Shown here: piece after piece, positions 39,577 through 49,167 of the stretch
How the letters are laid out: each line of letters starts with the position of its first letter
Numbering within the stretch: position 1 is the first letter of the stretch
DNA from: Crocinitomicaceae bacterium
GTDB lineage: Bacteria; Bacteroidota; Bacteroidia; Flavobacteriales_D; Crocinitomicaceae
Direction: 5' to 3'
NCBI GenBank assembly: GCA_018402525.1
Contig: JAGYIR010000008.1
Location: 1 to 64,000, forward strand
DNA length: 64,000 bases
Program-made: the position numbers and the translations under genes
Notes under the pieces: model-generated
Databases searched by the model: none
Told to the model about the DNA's origin: nothing
The model's input: only the letters and a program-made list of their open reading frames with translations

Positions 39577-40985
39577 TAGAATTGAAAGTAAAAGAATGCG
39601 TCACCATCGGTATCTCCTGACAACAAGATAAATAGAATAACCAGTACAAACCATACGTAGCGAACAAAAATGTTTTTCGATAAGATCGTCGTGATACTGT
39701 TTTTTGCGACAAACCAATCGATAAGAAGTAAGAAGGTGGTTCCCAAAAGTGCTGCGCTCAATTTGTATTCAATAAAGACTTGAAGAACATCTGATGGATT
39801 TAGATGAAAAACGGAATTAAAAACAGTTGTCATTTCTTCGCTAGTTGAGGTTCTAACAGGGATCATAGTGATCATTATGACTAAGAAATTTAGAGCTATT
39901 CTTGTGTTTTTTAACAGAAAATTTTTTGACCCTTTATCTAGTTTCAGGAGTTTTTCAATGACGATTAGAACTCCATGCATTACTCCCCAAATAATAAAAT
40001 TCCACGATGCGCCGTGCCAAACACCAGCTAGAAAGAAGGTGATGAATAGGTTTCTTAGGTGCTTTGCTTTTCCTTTTTTATTCCCGCCTAAAGGAATATA
40101 AACGTAATCTCGAAGCCAAGACGACAACGTAATGTGCCAACGCTTCCAAAATTCAGTGATGCTTTGAGAAAAGTAAGGCGTTCTAAAGTTCATGCTTAGG
40201 TCAATCCCCAGTATTTTGGCAGTTCCAATGGCCATATCTGAATAACCCGAGAAATCAGCGTAGATTTGAATGGTGAACATAAATGTAGCAAAGAACAAGG
40301 TTCCACCTGTCTGAAATTCAGCATTATTAAAGAAGTGATCTGCAATTATCTGTGCATTGTCGGCAACCACAACCTTTTTAAAAAGCCCCCATACAAATAG
40401 TGTGACACCTTCTTTAAATTGATGCACCTTAAAGTAGTGTTCCTTGGTGTTAAACTGTGTCAATAAATCTTTCGCGCGTTCAATTGGTCCTGCAATTAAC
40501 TGCGGAAAGAATGAAACGTAAAGCGCGAATTTACCTAGGTGCTTTTCGGCTTTCAATTCACCCCTGTAGACATCTATCGAATAACTAATGGTTTGAAACG
40601 TGTAGAAGCTGATACCAACCGGTAGCAGAAAATCGGAAATTACGGGAGAGTAGGATATGTCGAATAACCCAAATAGGTCCTGCAATGCGGATTGAAGGAA
40701 ATTATAGTATTTGAAAGCAAACAAAAGTCCTAAGTTTAAGACGATGCTTAATGTCAATCCAATTTTCTTTTTACGCATATTATCCGTTCCAGTGAGGTAG
40801 CGACAAGCAAAATAGTCGATGGACGTGGAAAAAAGAATCAGGATGATGTAGGCGGGTTCCCAACTTAAGTAGAAGAAATAACTTGCGGCCAAGAGAAGAA
40901 CCCAACGGTGTTTTTGGCGCATCACCCAAAACAATAGCACGACGATACTAAAAAACAAGATAAAGTCAAGGCTATTGAATAACAT
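39576..40985 (-). CDS. MBOAT family O-acyltransferase
   Basis: 469 residues with about ten membrane helices. Conserved features include FYTFQTISYSIDVYRGEL, the WKRWHITLSSWLRDYVYIPLG region (split here by its family gap) and GVWHGASWNF with the catalytic His. Such proteins move acyl groups across the inner membrane for O-acetylation of surface sugars. It lies 5 bp after rdgB and overlaps the SGNH-like gene, so the pair forms one module. Confidence 0.92.
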   Translation of the reverse strand: MLFNSLDFILFFSIVVLLFWVMRQKHRWVLLLAASYFFYLSWEPAYIILILFSTSIDYFACRYLTGTDNMRKKKIGLTLSIVLNLGLLFAFKYYNFLQSALQDLFGLFDISYSPVISDFLLPVGISFYTFQTISYSIDVYRGELKAEKHLGKFALYVSFFPQLIAGPIERAKDLLTQFNTKEHYFKVHQFKEGVTLFVWGLFKKVVVADNAQIIADHFFNNAEFQTGGTLFFATFMFTIQIYADFSGYSDMAIGTAKILGIDLSMNFRTPYFSQSITEFWKRWHITLSSWLRDYVYIPLGGNKKGKAKHLRNLFITFFLAGVWHGASWNFIIWGVMHGVLIVIEKLLKLDKGSKNFLLKNTRIALNFLVIMITMIPVRTSTSEEMTTVFNSVFHLNPSDVLQVFIEYKLSAALLGTTFLLLIDWFVAKNSITTILSKNIFVRYVWFVLVILFILLSGDTDGDAFFYFQF

Positions 40986-40990
40986 AGGCT

Positions 40991-41578
40991 CTATTTGGTC
41001 GATGAATAGTGGTTGAAAAACTCAATCATTTTACTGAATGCTCTGGCGCGGTGACTAAAACTATTTTTCTCCACCAGGCTCATTTCTGCAAACGTTTTTC
41101 CGCAGTTTTCTGGTTCAAAAATGGGGTCGTAGCCGAAACCATTAATTCCGGTTTTTTCCTTACGAATGGTTCCGTTCACAATTCCTTCAAAAATTAATTG
41201 CTCTCCATCGAGATTCAATGCGATTATCGTTTTAAATCGTGCAGCCCTGTTTTTTTGTCCATCAAGTTTGGAAAGAACCAACTCAATATTTGCTTCGTCG
41301 CTACGCTCATTTCCTGCGTATCTAGCCGACTTAACTCCAGGTTCGCCATTCAATGCCTCAATTTCAAGTCCTGTATCATCCGCAAAACAGTTCAATTGAA
41401 ATTTATCAGTGATATAGTTTGCTTTTTGAACAGCGTTTCCCTCGATCGTATTAGAAGTTTCAGGAACGTCTTCCTGTACATCGATATCTGCTAATGTCAG
41501 AAGTTCAATGGTTGAAGGTAGCATTGCTTTTATTTCTTTTGCCTTGTTTTGATTGGCTGTCGCAAACAATAGTTTCAT
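40991..41578 (-). CDS. rdgB: non-canonical purine NTP pyrophosphatase (ITPase/XTPase)
   Basis: 195 residues. The substrate-binding start FATANQNKAKEIKAML, the catalytic CFADDTGLEIEALNGEPG and ARYAGNERSDEANI are classic for RdgB/HAM1. The enzyme removes dITP and XTP from the nucleotide pool. Its ATG overlaps the upstream glycosyltransferase stop as ATGA. Position inside a polysaccharide block is probably incidental. Confidence 0.95.
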   Translation of the reverse strand: MKLLFATANQNKAKEIKAMLPSTIELLTLADIDVQEDVPETSNTIEGNAVQKANYITDKFQLNCFADDTGLEIEALNGEPGVKSARYAGNERSDEANIELVLSKLDGQKNRAARFKTIIALNLDGEQLIFEGIVNGTIRKEKTGINGFGYDPIFEPENCGKTFAEMSLVEKNSFSHRARAFSKMIEFFNHYSSTK

Positions 41579-42648
41579 AGTTCCAATAAATTTTTATAGT
41601 TCTCCCAATTGGATTCCACAGAGTAGTGTTGCTCGACTGTTTTTCGACCCTGCATCCCGATTTTTTGACGCAATTCAGCAGAAATTATGAGTTTGTACAG
41701 CTGATTTTTCCATTCCTCATAAGAACTGCATAAAAAGCCATTTACTCCATTTTCAATGATTGCATTATTGACACCAACAGGAGATAGAATTGCGGGAATC
41801 CCCAGTGCCATGTATTGTAACCCTTTGAATCCGCATTTACCTTCTGCCCACGGACTTTCTTCCAAAGGCATCACTCCGATAGTCAATTGAGCTAAATCAT
41901 GGATTTCGGTTTTCTTGTTCCATTTAATAAAGCGAAGCGATTTTAAATCAAAATTGGGTGGTTGATTGGAAATCACAGTGAAAGTGAAATCGTGTTCTTT
42001 CTCTAGTTCTTTTAAAACAGGAATGAGCGGTTTAATGTAATGCATCGTGGTGTGCGTCCCTGTCCAACCTATAGTTATTTCTGATGTGATATAATTGGTG
42101 ATTTTGTTGTGTGCGTTTTGGAGATCAATCGTAGTAGGAATGATTGAGACGTTTGAATTGTAGTTGAGCGCATACGCTCTTAAAAAGTCATTCCCAGCAG
42201 AAACTTTTGCGGCCCATTTAATAATCCATTTCACTTTCCAATAGGATTTTAGGCGATTAAATCGGGCATTGGAATCACTGTAATTGGGAAGCCAAATGGC
42301 GTCGTCAAAGTCGAAAATGTATTTTTTCCGAAGTACTTTAGCAATGATCCACTCAAAAACGGGTGGACCGATCATACTGGCTTCGCGATGAATTAGAATT
42401 CTATCAGCATTTACCAATCGAAAGAGGAGTGTAAATCTTCGCCAAAACCCTCCTAAAATTCCGAAAACTTTTCGCATCGTTCCTCCTTCCTGATAGAGAA
42501 TACGCCATGTTTTTTCACTTAGAAAAGGATAATATTGAATGGAATAACCCTCGCGCTCTATATGCTCCAAGTATTGCTCAAATCGAAATCGTTGAGAAGG
42601 TGCTTCTCCTTTTGGATAAGGTGCAAGAATATAAATTTTCTTAGCCAT
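41575..42648 (-). CDS. glycosyltransferase, GT4-like
   Basis: 357 residues from ATG 42648 (MAKKIYILAPYPKGEAPSQR). An alternative ATG at 42666 would lengthen the overlap with the preceding gene from 8 to 26 bp. GT-B features are visible: DFDDAIWLPN, TIGWTGTHTTMHYIKPL and, near the C-terminus, EGKCGFKGLQYMALGIPAI with the donor-binding Glu. It probably adds a sugar to a surface glycan. It is coupled to its neighbours by short overlaps on both sides. Confidence 0.88.
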   Translation of the reverse strand: MAKKIYILAPYPKGEAPSQRFRFEQYLEHIEREGYSIQYYPFLSEKTWRILYQEGGTMRKVFGILGGFWRRFTLLFRLVNADRILIHREASMIGPPVFEWIIAKVLRKKYIFDFDDAIWLPNYSDSNARFNRLKSYWKVKWIIKWAAKVSAGNDFLRAYALNYNSNVSIIPTTIDLQNAHNKITNYITSEITIGWTGTHTTMHYIKPLIPVLKELEKEHDFTFTVISNQPPNFDLKSLRFIKWNKKTEIHDLAQLTIGVMPLEESPWAEGKCGFKGLQYMALGIPAILSPVGVNNAIIENGVNGFLCSSYEEWKNQLYKLIISAELRQKIGMQGRKTVEQHYSVESNWENYKNLLEL

Positions 42649-43879
42649 CAATTGCTTTATAAACACGAAGATAACGATTCACCCCTTCTGACAAAGAAAA
42701 ATAGTCACTTGCTCCTTTTGAGATGTGTGTCGCATCTAATTCGGTTGGATCATTGATCACTTCCAAATAGCTGTCTTGATTAAATTTATCAATGATTAAT
42801 CCTGATTGATATTTTTTGACAATAGCGTCGGTATCACCAACACCACTGTTACAAATCAAGGGAACTCCCATTGCCATTATTTCCCCTTGTTTTGTAGGAG
42901 AAGATGCCTTTTTGGAATAAGACGGAAATATGAAAAAGATGGACTGGTCAAACAAGGATATATGCACAGGAACATGATGGTGGAGCACAGATGTGATAAT
43001 GACGTCACTGCTTGAAATTCCTTTGCCTGTAGCTTGTTGTACAATGAAATTTGGAGATTCACCAGTAACAAAGAGGAATTTTGCACTTGGCTTTACATTT
43101 TTTAGTGCGACGAAATAATCGAGCATTTCGGACAACATATACCAAGTCCCAATTGATCCAACATATCCCAATACGAAATTTGAATTGGTGATTCCGAGCT
43201 GTTCTTTCAATTCAATCTTACTAGTTTCAGAAACGGAACGAGGGTCGAACAAATTCAAATTCACACAACATGGTATAACTTCGATGTTTGCCTTTGTGTT
43301 TTTCAGTGCTTTCCACGATTGGATTTCAACTTTCCCGTTTTCAGTCAGTGAAATGGTATAGTCAGCTTCTTGAATGAATTGAATTTCCTTGCGCTTAAAG
43401 TAGTTGTATATTAGTCGGTATAATTTTGAGTTTAAGTCCCATATTTTTCCATCCACACGCTCATCGGCCCAAAAACCGCGCATATCAAACACAAATTTCA
43501 CACCATGTTTTCGCTTTAACTTAAGTCCCGCAAGCGCTGAGATATAACTTCTACAATGGACGATTGAGAAATTATGGCGTTGATGAAGGTAGTTAGCAAC
43601 GCTGTTCATTTTTCGCACTTGACGAATTGTTTTTCTTAAACCACCTTCCACATGGTAATCCTGAGGATGCCAGTGGATTCCAGCGTCATCGCAGATGGAA
43701 TGAATGTGATTTCTGTGTGCTAAGAACCGCTCGTGTTTCTCGAAACTGATAAGATGAAATTCGTAACCATGTTGAGTCAATCCAATAATATAGGGCAATA
43801 CTTGCGACTGACCTAAGGGATCAGTCATTCCATCATAAGATATGTAAAGTACTTTTTTCACTCGTTTTATTTCATCCAT
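42641..43879 (-). CDS. glycosyltransferase, GT4-like
   Basis: 412 residues. N-terminal acceptor domain begins KKVLYISYDGMTDPLGQSQ; NFVLGYVGSIGTWYMLSEML marks the start of the donor domain; the KKASSPTKQGEIMAMGVPLI segment carries the conserved donor-site Glu region. The first 13 bp overlap the asnB end. It is probably a polysaccharide glycosyltransferase; sugar specificity cannot be read from sequence. Confidence 0.88.
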   Translation of the reverse strand: MDEIKRVKKVLYISYDGMTDPLGQSQVLPYIIGLTQHGYEFHLISFEKHERFLAHRNHIHSICDDAGIHWHPQDYHVEGGLRKTIRQVRKMNSVANYLHQRHNFSIVHCRSYISALAGLKLKRKHGVKFVFDMRGFWADERVDGKIWDLNSKLYRLIYNYFKRKEIQFIQEADYTISLTENGKVEIQSWKALKNTKANIEVIPCCVNLNLFDPRSVSETSKIELKEQLGITNSNFVLGYVGSIGTWYMLSEMLDYFVALKNVKPSAKFLFVTGESPNFIVQQATGKGISSSDVIITSVLHHHVPVHISLFDQSIFFIFPSYSKKASSPTKQGEIMAMGVPLICNSGVGDTDAIVKKYQSGLIIDKFNQDSYLEVINDPTELDATHISKGASDYFSLSEGVNRYLRVYKAIDG

Positions 43880-45786
43880 TTCTCATACCAGAGTTGAAAC
43901 ATTAACACGTACCACAGTTTCATTTCGTTTTCCTTTTTTCCTGAGTAAAAATCTGTTTTTATTCGGTTGATGGCAGTCCAATTAAAAAGACCTTGCTCGG
44001 TAATCTTTTCTTCATGGATATATGTTTCTACGTAGTCTCGCAAATCATTGGCTAACCAACTGGCAATAGGTATGGCGAATCCCATTTTAGGACGATCAAG
44101 AAGTTCTGCGGGAACATAGTTGTACGTAATATCTCTTAAAATTCGCTTTTTCACGCCTTGATGGTATTTGTATGCATCAGGCAATTGAGCTGCAAATTCA
44201 ATAATGCGATGGTCTAACAAGGGCTCTCTTCCTTCTAGGCTGTGCGTCATTGTAGAGCGATCTACTTTTTGAAGAATATCATCGAGCATGTAGGTTTGAT
44301 AGTCAATTGCCGTCATGTATGAGAGCGGAGAGTAATGTTCCAGTTTCAATTCTTTACTATCGAACATTGTTTCCAAAACACCGATCTTATCTTTCATTAA
44401 ATCCGATAGTTGGTGATCTGTAAATTGTTGACTTAAACTCAACATAATCGACTCGTCAGAAGGGTTTCTTAGAATTCCCTTCAGCTTTTCATAGCGATTA
44501 TGAAAGTTGTACTTATTTTTGAGTATTGGAATTTTGTCCGACGGAATAGTGTTCATTAATCCCACCATTGATCGCCGAGCGAATCGCGGTATTGCATTGA
44601 TTTTTTTTCTGTATCGGATAAGGTAATCATAACGATTATATCCTGCAAAAATTTCGTCACCACCGTCAGCACTTAACGCCACCGTCACATGCTCTCTAGC
44701 CATTTTACTCACCAAAGTAGTCGGAATGGCACTTGAATCCGCAAAAGGTTCGTCAAAAAAGTAGGGGAGGTCTTGAATCATTTCCAGCGCTTCCTTTTCA
44801 GTACAATTAATTTCGTGGTGATCCGTACCTAAATGTTTAGCAATATCCTTGGCATACGGCGCTTCATTTAATCCAATATCAGGTACGCCAATGGTAAACG
44901 TTTTCAATTTCTCAGTACGGTCTTTTTGCAAAAGTGCTGTCACACATGTACTATCGAATCCGCCACTTAAAAATACACCAACAGGAACGTCTGCCACCAT
45001 GCGGTAATTTACAGCAGATGTCAAAATTTGTTCTGTTCGCTGCAGTGCTTCTTCATAGGAGTAATCAAATTTCTCTTTGTTGTAGAAATCGTATACGTTC
45101 CAATATTGCGTTTGTAAAATGGACGAAATGGAAGCTGGCTTTTCATGCAAACTCATTGAAAAATGATGTCCTGGTTTGAGTTTTTTACAATTGGTGAAAA
45201 TACAATGCGGTGTGGGTACATTTCCGTATTGGATAAACGCACCGACGGCATTTATGTCTAATTCCTTCTTGAATCGCGGATGCTGATGAAATGCTTTTAA
45301 CTCGGATGCAAACATAAACAAACCATCATGGTAATAATAGAAAAATGGTTTTACACCTGCTCTGTCACGCGCACAAAAGACGGCATTTTTTTTAGTATCG
45401 TAAATAATCAGCGCAAACATTCCAATGAAACGATGCAAGCAATTTTCACCCCACTGACCGTACGCATGGAGTATCACTTCAGAATCAGAATTTCCTACAA
45501 ACGAATGACCAAGGACAGTGAGTTCTGATTTTATTTCTTCAAAATTGTAGATCTCACCGTTGAAACATAGCCAGAAATCTTGCCACTGCATGGGTTGTGT
45601 CCCATTTTCCGTCAAATCGATAATTGCCAGTCGCCGATGGCCAAGTCCGATTTGCGCCTCCTCGATGGTCAATAATTCGGTGTGTTGTCCATCAGGTCCA
45701 CGATGATTCAATGTAGCCGTCATTGCGGAAAGTACATCTTTTGTTGATGTCTTTTTGAAGTCAATAAAACCAGTTATGCCGCACAT
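43867..45786 (-). CDS. asnB: glutamine-hydrolysing asparagine synthase, polysaccharide-cluster type
   Basis: 639 residues. MCGITGFIDF exposes the N-terminal nucleophile Cys after Met removal, and HRGPDGQH and GHRRLAIIDLTENGTQPM complete the class II glutaminase. The synthase domain has the PP-loop VFLSGGFDSTCVTALL (about residue 260) and SADGGDEIFAGYNRY. The enzyme makes asparagine from aspartate, ATP and glutamine; many copies in surface-glycan clusters instead amidate sugar acids. Here it starts the operon with two glycosyltransferases, so the latter role is possible. Confidence 0.92.
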   Translation of the reverse strand: MCGITGFIDFKKTSTKDVLSAMTATLNHRGPDGQHTELLTIEEAQIGLGHRRLAIIDLTENGTQPMQWQDFWLCFNGEIYNFEEIKSELTVLGHSFVGNSDSEVILHAYGQWGENCLHRFIGMFALIIYDTKKNAVFCARDRAGVKPFFYYYHDGLFMFASELKAFHQHPRFKKELDINAVGAFIQYGNVPTPHCIFTNCKKLKPGHHFSMSLHEKPASISSILQTQYWNVYDFYNKEKFDYSYEEALQRTEQILTSAVNYRMVADVPVGVFLSGGFDSTCVTALLQKDRTEKLKTFTIGVPDIGLNEAPYAKDIAKHLGTDHHEINCTEKEALEMIQDLPYFFDEPFADSSAIPTTLVSKMAREHVTVALSADGGDEIFAGYNRYDYLIRYRKKINAIPRFARRSMVGLMNTIPSDKIPILKNKYNFHNRYEKLKGILRNPSDESIMLSLSQQFTDHQLSDLMKDKIGVLETMFDSKELKLEHYSPLSYMTAIDYQTYMLDDILQKVDRSTMTHSLEGREPLLDHRIIEFAAQLPDAYKYHQGVKKRILRDITYNYVPAELLDRPKMGFAIPIASWLANDLRDYVETYIHEEKITEQGLFNWTAINRIKTDFYSGKKENEMKLWYVLMFQLWYEKWMK

Positions 45787-45838
45787 GGAGGTAAATATAA
45801 TTAGAACAATGGACTTATATTGTATGTTAGCCCAAACT

Positions 45839-46719
45839 TTATTTTTTGATAAAAGTACCTTTTAGACTATCACCAATTTTGAAAAGATTGAGCATTCCGT
45901 TAATGGTTATTTTCACAAGTTTTAAAACTATGTTTGATTCTATTTTGTAGCGCATCATTTCATCATCAGAGGTTTCAGAAACAAAAGACTGATTGCTTTT
46001 TCCTGTGCTAGTTCTTAATCGGGTGAGACTGTATCCCGTTTTTTTAAACGAATCGGCGTTAAATCGTGCGATTTAAATAAGCGTTTCAACGTTTTTGGAG
46101 TGTAATAACATAAATGATTTGGATAACCAATCACATCATACTGTCCTTTAAGCCTATAGCGGTGAATGGCATTAAAGTTAGGCGTAGATAAATAGGTAAT
46201 ACCGCCCGGTCGCAAAATTCGCTGGATTTCGTGCACGAAATCGTTAGGGTTATTTAAGTGTTCCAGAACTTCGATGTGTACGATTACATCAAAGTAGTTT
46301 TCTGGAAAATTTAACTCATGAAGTTCTCCAAACGAGAATGCAATGTCATTTTCTTTGCAATTGGAAGTTGCACTTTCGGTGATTTCTGTGCCATAAACTT
46401 CCCATCCTCGATTCTTAGCAGTTTTGAGAAAAAATCCACAACCTGCGCCGACATCTAAAATACGATTGGTGGATTTATACTGTTCAAATTTATCCAACAA
46501 TTGATTGTACCGTTTTTCCGTGATAGGCGAAAAATAATTCGTTCTGTCGTAAGCGTTGCTGTAATATTCTTTTAGTTCCTCTTTACTTGGAATCCATTGA
46601 GAAAATGTAAACCCACAACTTTTGCATGTGCACAATCCTGCATTTTGGAAATGCTCAAGCGGCTCAATTTCACCAGATTTGCAGATGATACATTCACTAT
46701 GTAAGTTCAGTTTATTCAA
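45839..46719 (-). CDS. class I SAM-dependent methyltransferase with zinc-ribbon N-terminus, frameshifted
   Basis: A zinc-ribbon-like start (ECIICKSG, then CTCKSCGF) precedes a Rossmann methyltransferase domain with ILDVGAGCGFFLKTA, FDVIVHIEVLEHLNNP and LRPGGITYLSTPN. The frame stops early at 46015 (DTVSPD). Adding one A to the seven-A run (T7 at 46039-46045 on plus) continues as KKTGYSLTRLRTSTGKSN and ends at 45839, giving 293 residues. The start is uncertain: TTG 46719 removes a low-complexity extension that would run into the nadC promoter, but upstream starts are possible. It probably methylates a sugar or glycan. Confidence 0.75.
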
Positions 46720-46850
46720 GTTGACAGTAAAGGTTGTATTTGGTTTTGCAAGATAGAAAAACTTTAGGATTACAAGAGAAAATTGGTTATTAATAAATAA
46801 ATTTTCAAGTGTTTGTTGCTTCGTTTTATTCTTTAGGATAAAATTACTTG

Positions 46851-46858
46851 TAGTTTTG
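46851..46858 (+). promoter_or_regulatory. candidate -7 box for nadC
   Basis: TAGTTTTG matches TAnnTTTG and ends 5 bp before the preferred nadC ATG, so transcription would start close to or at the start codon. No -33 box at normal spacing was seen. Confidence 0.35.
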
Positions 46859-46863
46859 TGAAT

Positions 46864-47700
46864 ATGATTGATCAAATAATAGAAAATGCCTTGCTAGAGG
46901 ATATTGGCGATGGTGATCACTCTTCGCTTTCATGTATTCCTGAAAACGGGGTAGGCACTGCTCAGCTGATTGTGAAGGACAACGGAATAATTGCAGGTGT
47001 TGAACTGGCTGGTCTAATTTTCAAAAAGTTTGATTCAGAATTGAAAATGAAAACTTTTATCAAGGATGGTGCGACAGTAAAGCCTGGCGACATTGTTTTT
47101 GAGGTAACGGGTCGTTCGCGTTCCATTCTAAGCACAGAACGCTTGGTCTTGAATTTTATGCAACGCATGAGTGGTATTGCGACGCAGACAAATCGGCTTA
47201 CCTCATTGGTCAGTGGAACTAATGTGAAATTGCTCGACACACGAAAAACGACACCAGGAATTCGCTATATGGAGAAATGGGCAGTGCGCATCGGAGGCGG
47301 TTACAACCACCGTTTCGCGCTTTACGACATGATAATGTTAAAAGACAATCATGTGGACTATGCAGGTGGCATAAAACCGGCCATTAATAAAGCGAATGAA
47401 TACCTTAAACGCACTGGACGTGACTTAAAGATTGAAATTGAGGTAAGAAACGAGCAGGAATTGTTGGAGGTGATTGAAGTTGGAAACGTAGATCGAATAA
47501 TGTTGGACAATTTTTCCCCAGCCAGGATCAGGGACGTTATTGGAATTATACCTAAACACTTTGAGGTAGAGGCTTCCGGTGGAATTACAGAGGATACCAT
47601 TCGTGAATACGCTGAAACGGGCGTCGATTTTATTTCAGTAGGAGCATTGACACATAGTTTTAAGAGTTTAGACATGTCGCTAAAGGCAAAGTATCAATGA
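46864..47700 (+). CDS. nadC: nicotinate-nucleotide pyrophosphorylase (quinolinate phosphoribosyltransferase)
   Basis: 278 residues from ATG 46864 (MIDQIIENALLEDIGDGDHS); GTG 46858 is an alternative. Conserved motifs: LNFMQRMSGIAT, LLDTRKTTPGIRYMEKWAVR, MLKDNHVDYAGG and VEASGGITEDTI. The enzyme joins quinolinate and PRPP in de novo NAD synthesis. nadA and nadB are not in the window. It converges with the small membrane-protein gene with a 7-bp overlap of stop regions. Confidence 0.96.
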   Translation: MIDQIIENALLEDIGDGDHSSLSCIPENGVGTAQLIVKDNGIIAGVELAGLIFKKFDSELKMKTFIKDGATVKPGDIVFEVTGRSRSILSTERLVLNFMQRMSGIATQTNRLTSLVSGTNVKLLDTRKTTPGIRYMEKWAVRIGGGYNHRFALYDMIMLKDNHVDYAGGIKPAINKANEYLKRTGRDLKIEIEVRNEQELLEVIEVGNVDRIMLDNFSPARIRDVIGIIPKHFEVEASGGITEDTIREYAETGVDFISVGALTHSFKSLDMSLKAKYQ

Positions 47701-48107
47701 TTCATATCGTCTAAAAGATCTGAATCTTCCTGTTTTGGAGAGATGAATCGCTCTGGTATAAAAAACGATACACCTACTATAACTAGTCCTGTAACAATAA
47801 TGTAATACCCATAAGGCCATCGCATTAATAAAAACGTGAGTCCAGCGAACAAAATAATGCTACCCGCCCAATAGAAGAAATTGAATCCTTGACTATGTTG
47901 ACCGGATTTAAAACTAATTAAGTTCAAGAACAACCCAAGGGCGCCAGCAATCATAAAAATAATTTTTGCTGTACCCATTGAAATATAACTTCTTCCTGTA
48001 CCAGTGAATAACACAATTGCCATTAAAAAGGCAATGGCAAAGGCAACTCCAGCATATTTTTTGAAATCCATAGGATCAAGATAACTTAAATATCTGAAAC
48101 CTGTCAT
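47694..48107 (-). CDS. small integral membrane protein of unknown function
   Basis: 137 residues with about four membrane helices (GVAFAIAFLMAIVLFTG, TAKIIFMIAGALGLFLNLI, YWAGSIILFAGLTFLL, YYIIVTGLVIVGVSFFI) and an acidic tail. The ATG overlaps the upstream GGGP-synthase stop as ATGA, indicating coupled translation; a start at 48071 is also possible. I do not recognise the family. Confidence 0.7.
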   Translation of the reverse strand: MTGFRYLSYLDPMDFKKYAGVAFAIAFLMAIVLFTGTGRSYISMGTAKIIFMIAGALGLFLNLISFKSGQHSQGFNFFYWAGSIILFAGLTFLLMRWPYGYYIIVTGLVIVGVSFFIPERFISPKQEDSDLLDDMNH

Positions 48108-48841
48108 TGATTTTTAAGAAATAACTGAATATCTAGAAGAAAATTAAGATCTGATTCAATTTTATTTCCAATAACGACCACATTGGCACCAGCATTTGCA
48201 AATTCTTCAATTTTTTTCGTGGTCGTTATTCCTCCGCCAACAATTATAGGAGTATTTAAATGGCTCAATGATTCAATGGTTTTGATTGGTATGGTCTGTT
48301 TTGCTCCACTACCAGCATCAAGGTACAAAAGCTTTTTGCCCTGTAAAATTCCAGCCTTGGCTGTATTTAATATGATGGTTGATTGATCATTTGGAATTGG
48401 GGTAGTTTGACTCACATAAGCGACGGATGATTTCGTACCGCCATCAATAAGTATGTATGCAGTAGGAATTACTTCAATATCCATTTCAAATACGGCATGC
48501 GCTGACTGCACGTGATGGCCAATTAAATAGTCTGGATTTCGACCAGAGATTAGACTAAGATAGAGTAGGGCGTCTGCTTCAGCACAGATTTGATGTGATG
48601 CGCCAGGAAAAATGACAATAGGAATCGAAGTGGATTTTTTTAAAAAGCGCACCACCTTTACAAAATCTTCTTGAGTAACTGTGCTTCCTCCGACAAAGAA
48701 ATAATTTACGCTGGCAAATTCTGCTTTTTCAATTAACTGAAGTAAATCATCAAGATTGTTGGATTTTTCCGGATCGATTAACACGGCGATCTGCCCCTTT
48801 TTCGCCGAAAATAATTGTGCTATGTGATTAGAAGAAGTCAA
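48104..48841 (-). CDS. geranylgeranylglyceryl/heptaprenylglyceryl phosphate synthase family protein
   Basis: 245 residues, TIM-barrel prenyltransferase. Visible motifs: QIAVLIDPEK at the start, YFFVGGSTVT, VIFPGASHQIC, LYLDAGSGAKQ and IIVGGGITTTKKIEEF with the phosphate-binding glycines, then ANVVVIGNKIE. Family members join a polyprenyl diphosphate to glycerol-1-phosphate; the enzyme is known from archaea, Bacillus (PcrB) and Bacteroidota. Chain length and role here are unknown. Coupled to the following small membrane protein gene. Confidence 0.9.
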   Translation of the reverse strand: MTSSNHIAQLFSAKKGQIAVLIDPEKSNNLDDLLQLIEKAEFASVNYFFVGGSTVTQEDFVKVVRFLKKSTSIPIVIFPGASHQICAEADALLYLSLISGRNPDYLIGHHVQSAHAVFEMDIEVIPTAYILIDGGTKSSVAYVSQTTPIPNDQSTIILNTAKAGILQGKKLLYLDAGSGAKQTIPIKTIESLSHLNTPIIVGGGITTTKKIEEFANAGANVVVIGNKIESDLNFLLDIQLFLKNQ

Positions 48842-49167
48842 TATATACTAGGTAAGTGTAATAGTTATAGTAAATCAATACATATATTAAGTATATTCAA
48901 AAGTATTGAATTAATTTAACCTAAGCACTTAAATTGGACATCATTTGTCGTATGATCAAAATTGCACGTGTGTTTTTAGACATGTATAATTGGTTGTGAA
49001 ATTGGTAATTTATTATCTCCTTAAATCGCTTCTTTGTTATACATTTGTTAATGATAGTTAATAAAAATTGATTTTATTTTTTTTTAACATTACGACGATG
49101 AATATGATTTTTACTATATTTACCCGCTTTAAAAGCAACAAAGTTTAAAAATAAACAAACTGCACTT
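48842..49167. promoter_or_regulatory. AT-rich divergent promoter region
   Basis: 326 bp without a gene, between the divergent GGGP-synthase and TonB-receptor genes. TATATTTAC near 49118-49126 resembles a -7 box for the receptor gene about 45 bp upstream of its ATG. No operator, riboswitch or repeat was recognised. Confidence 0.4.
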
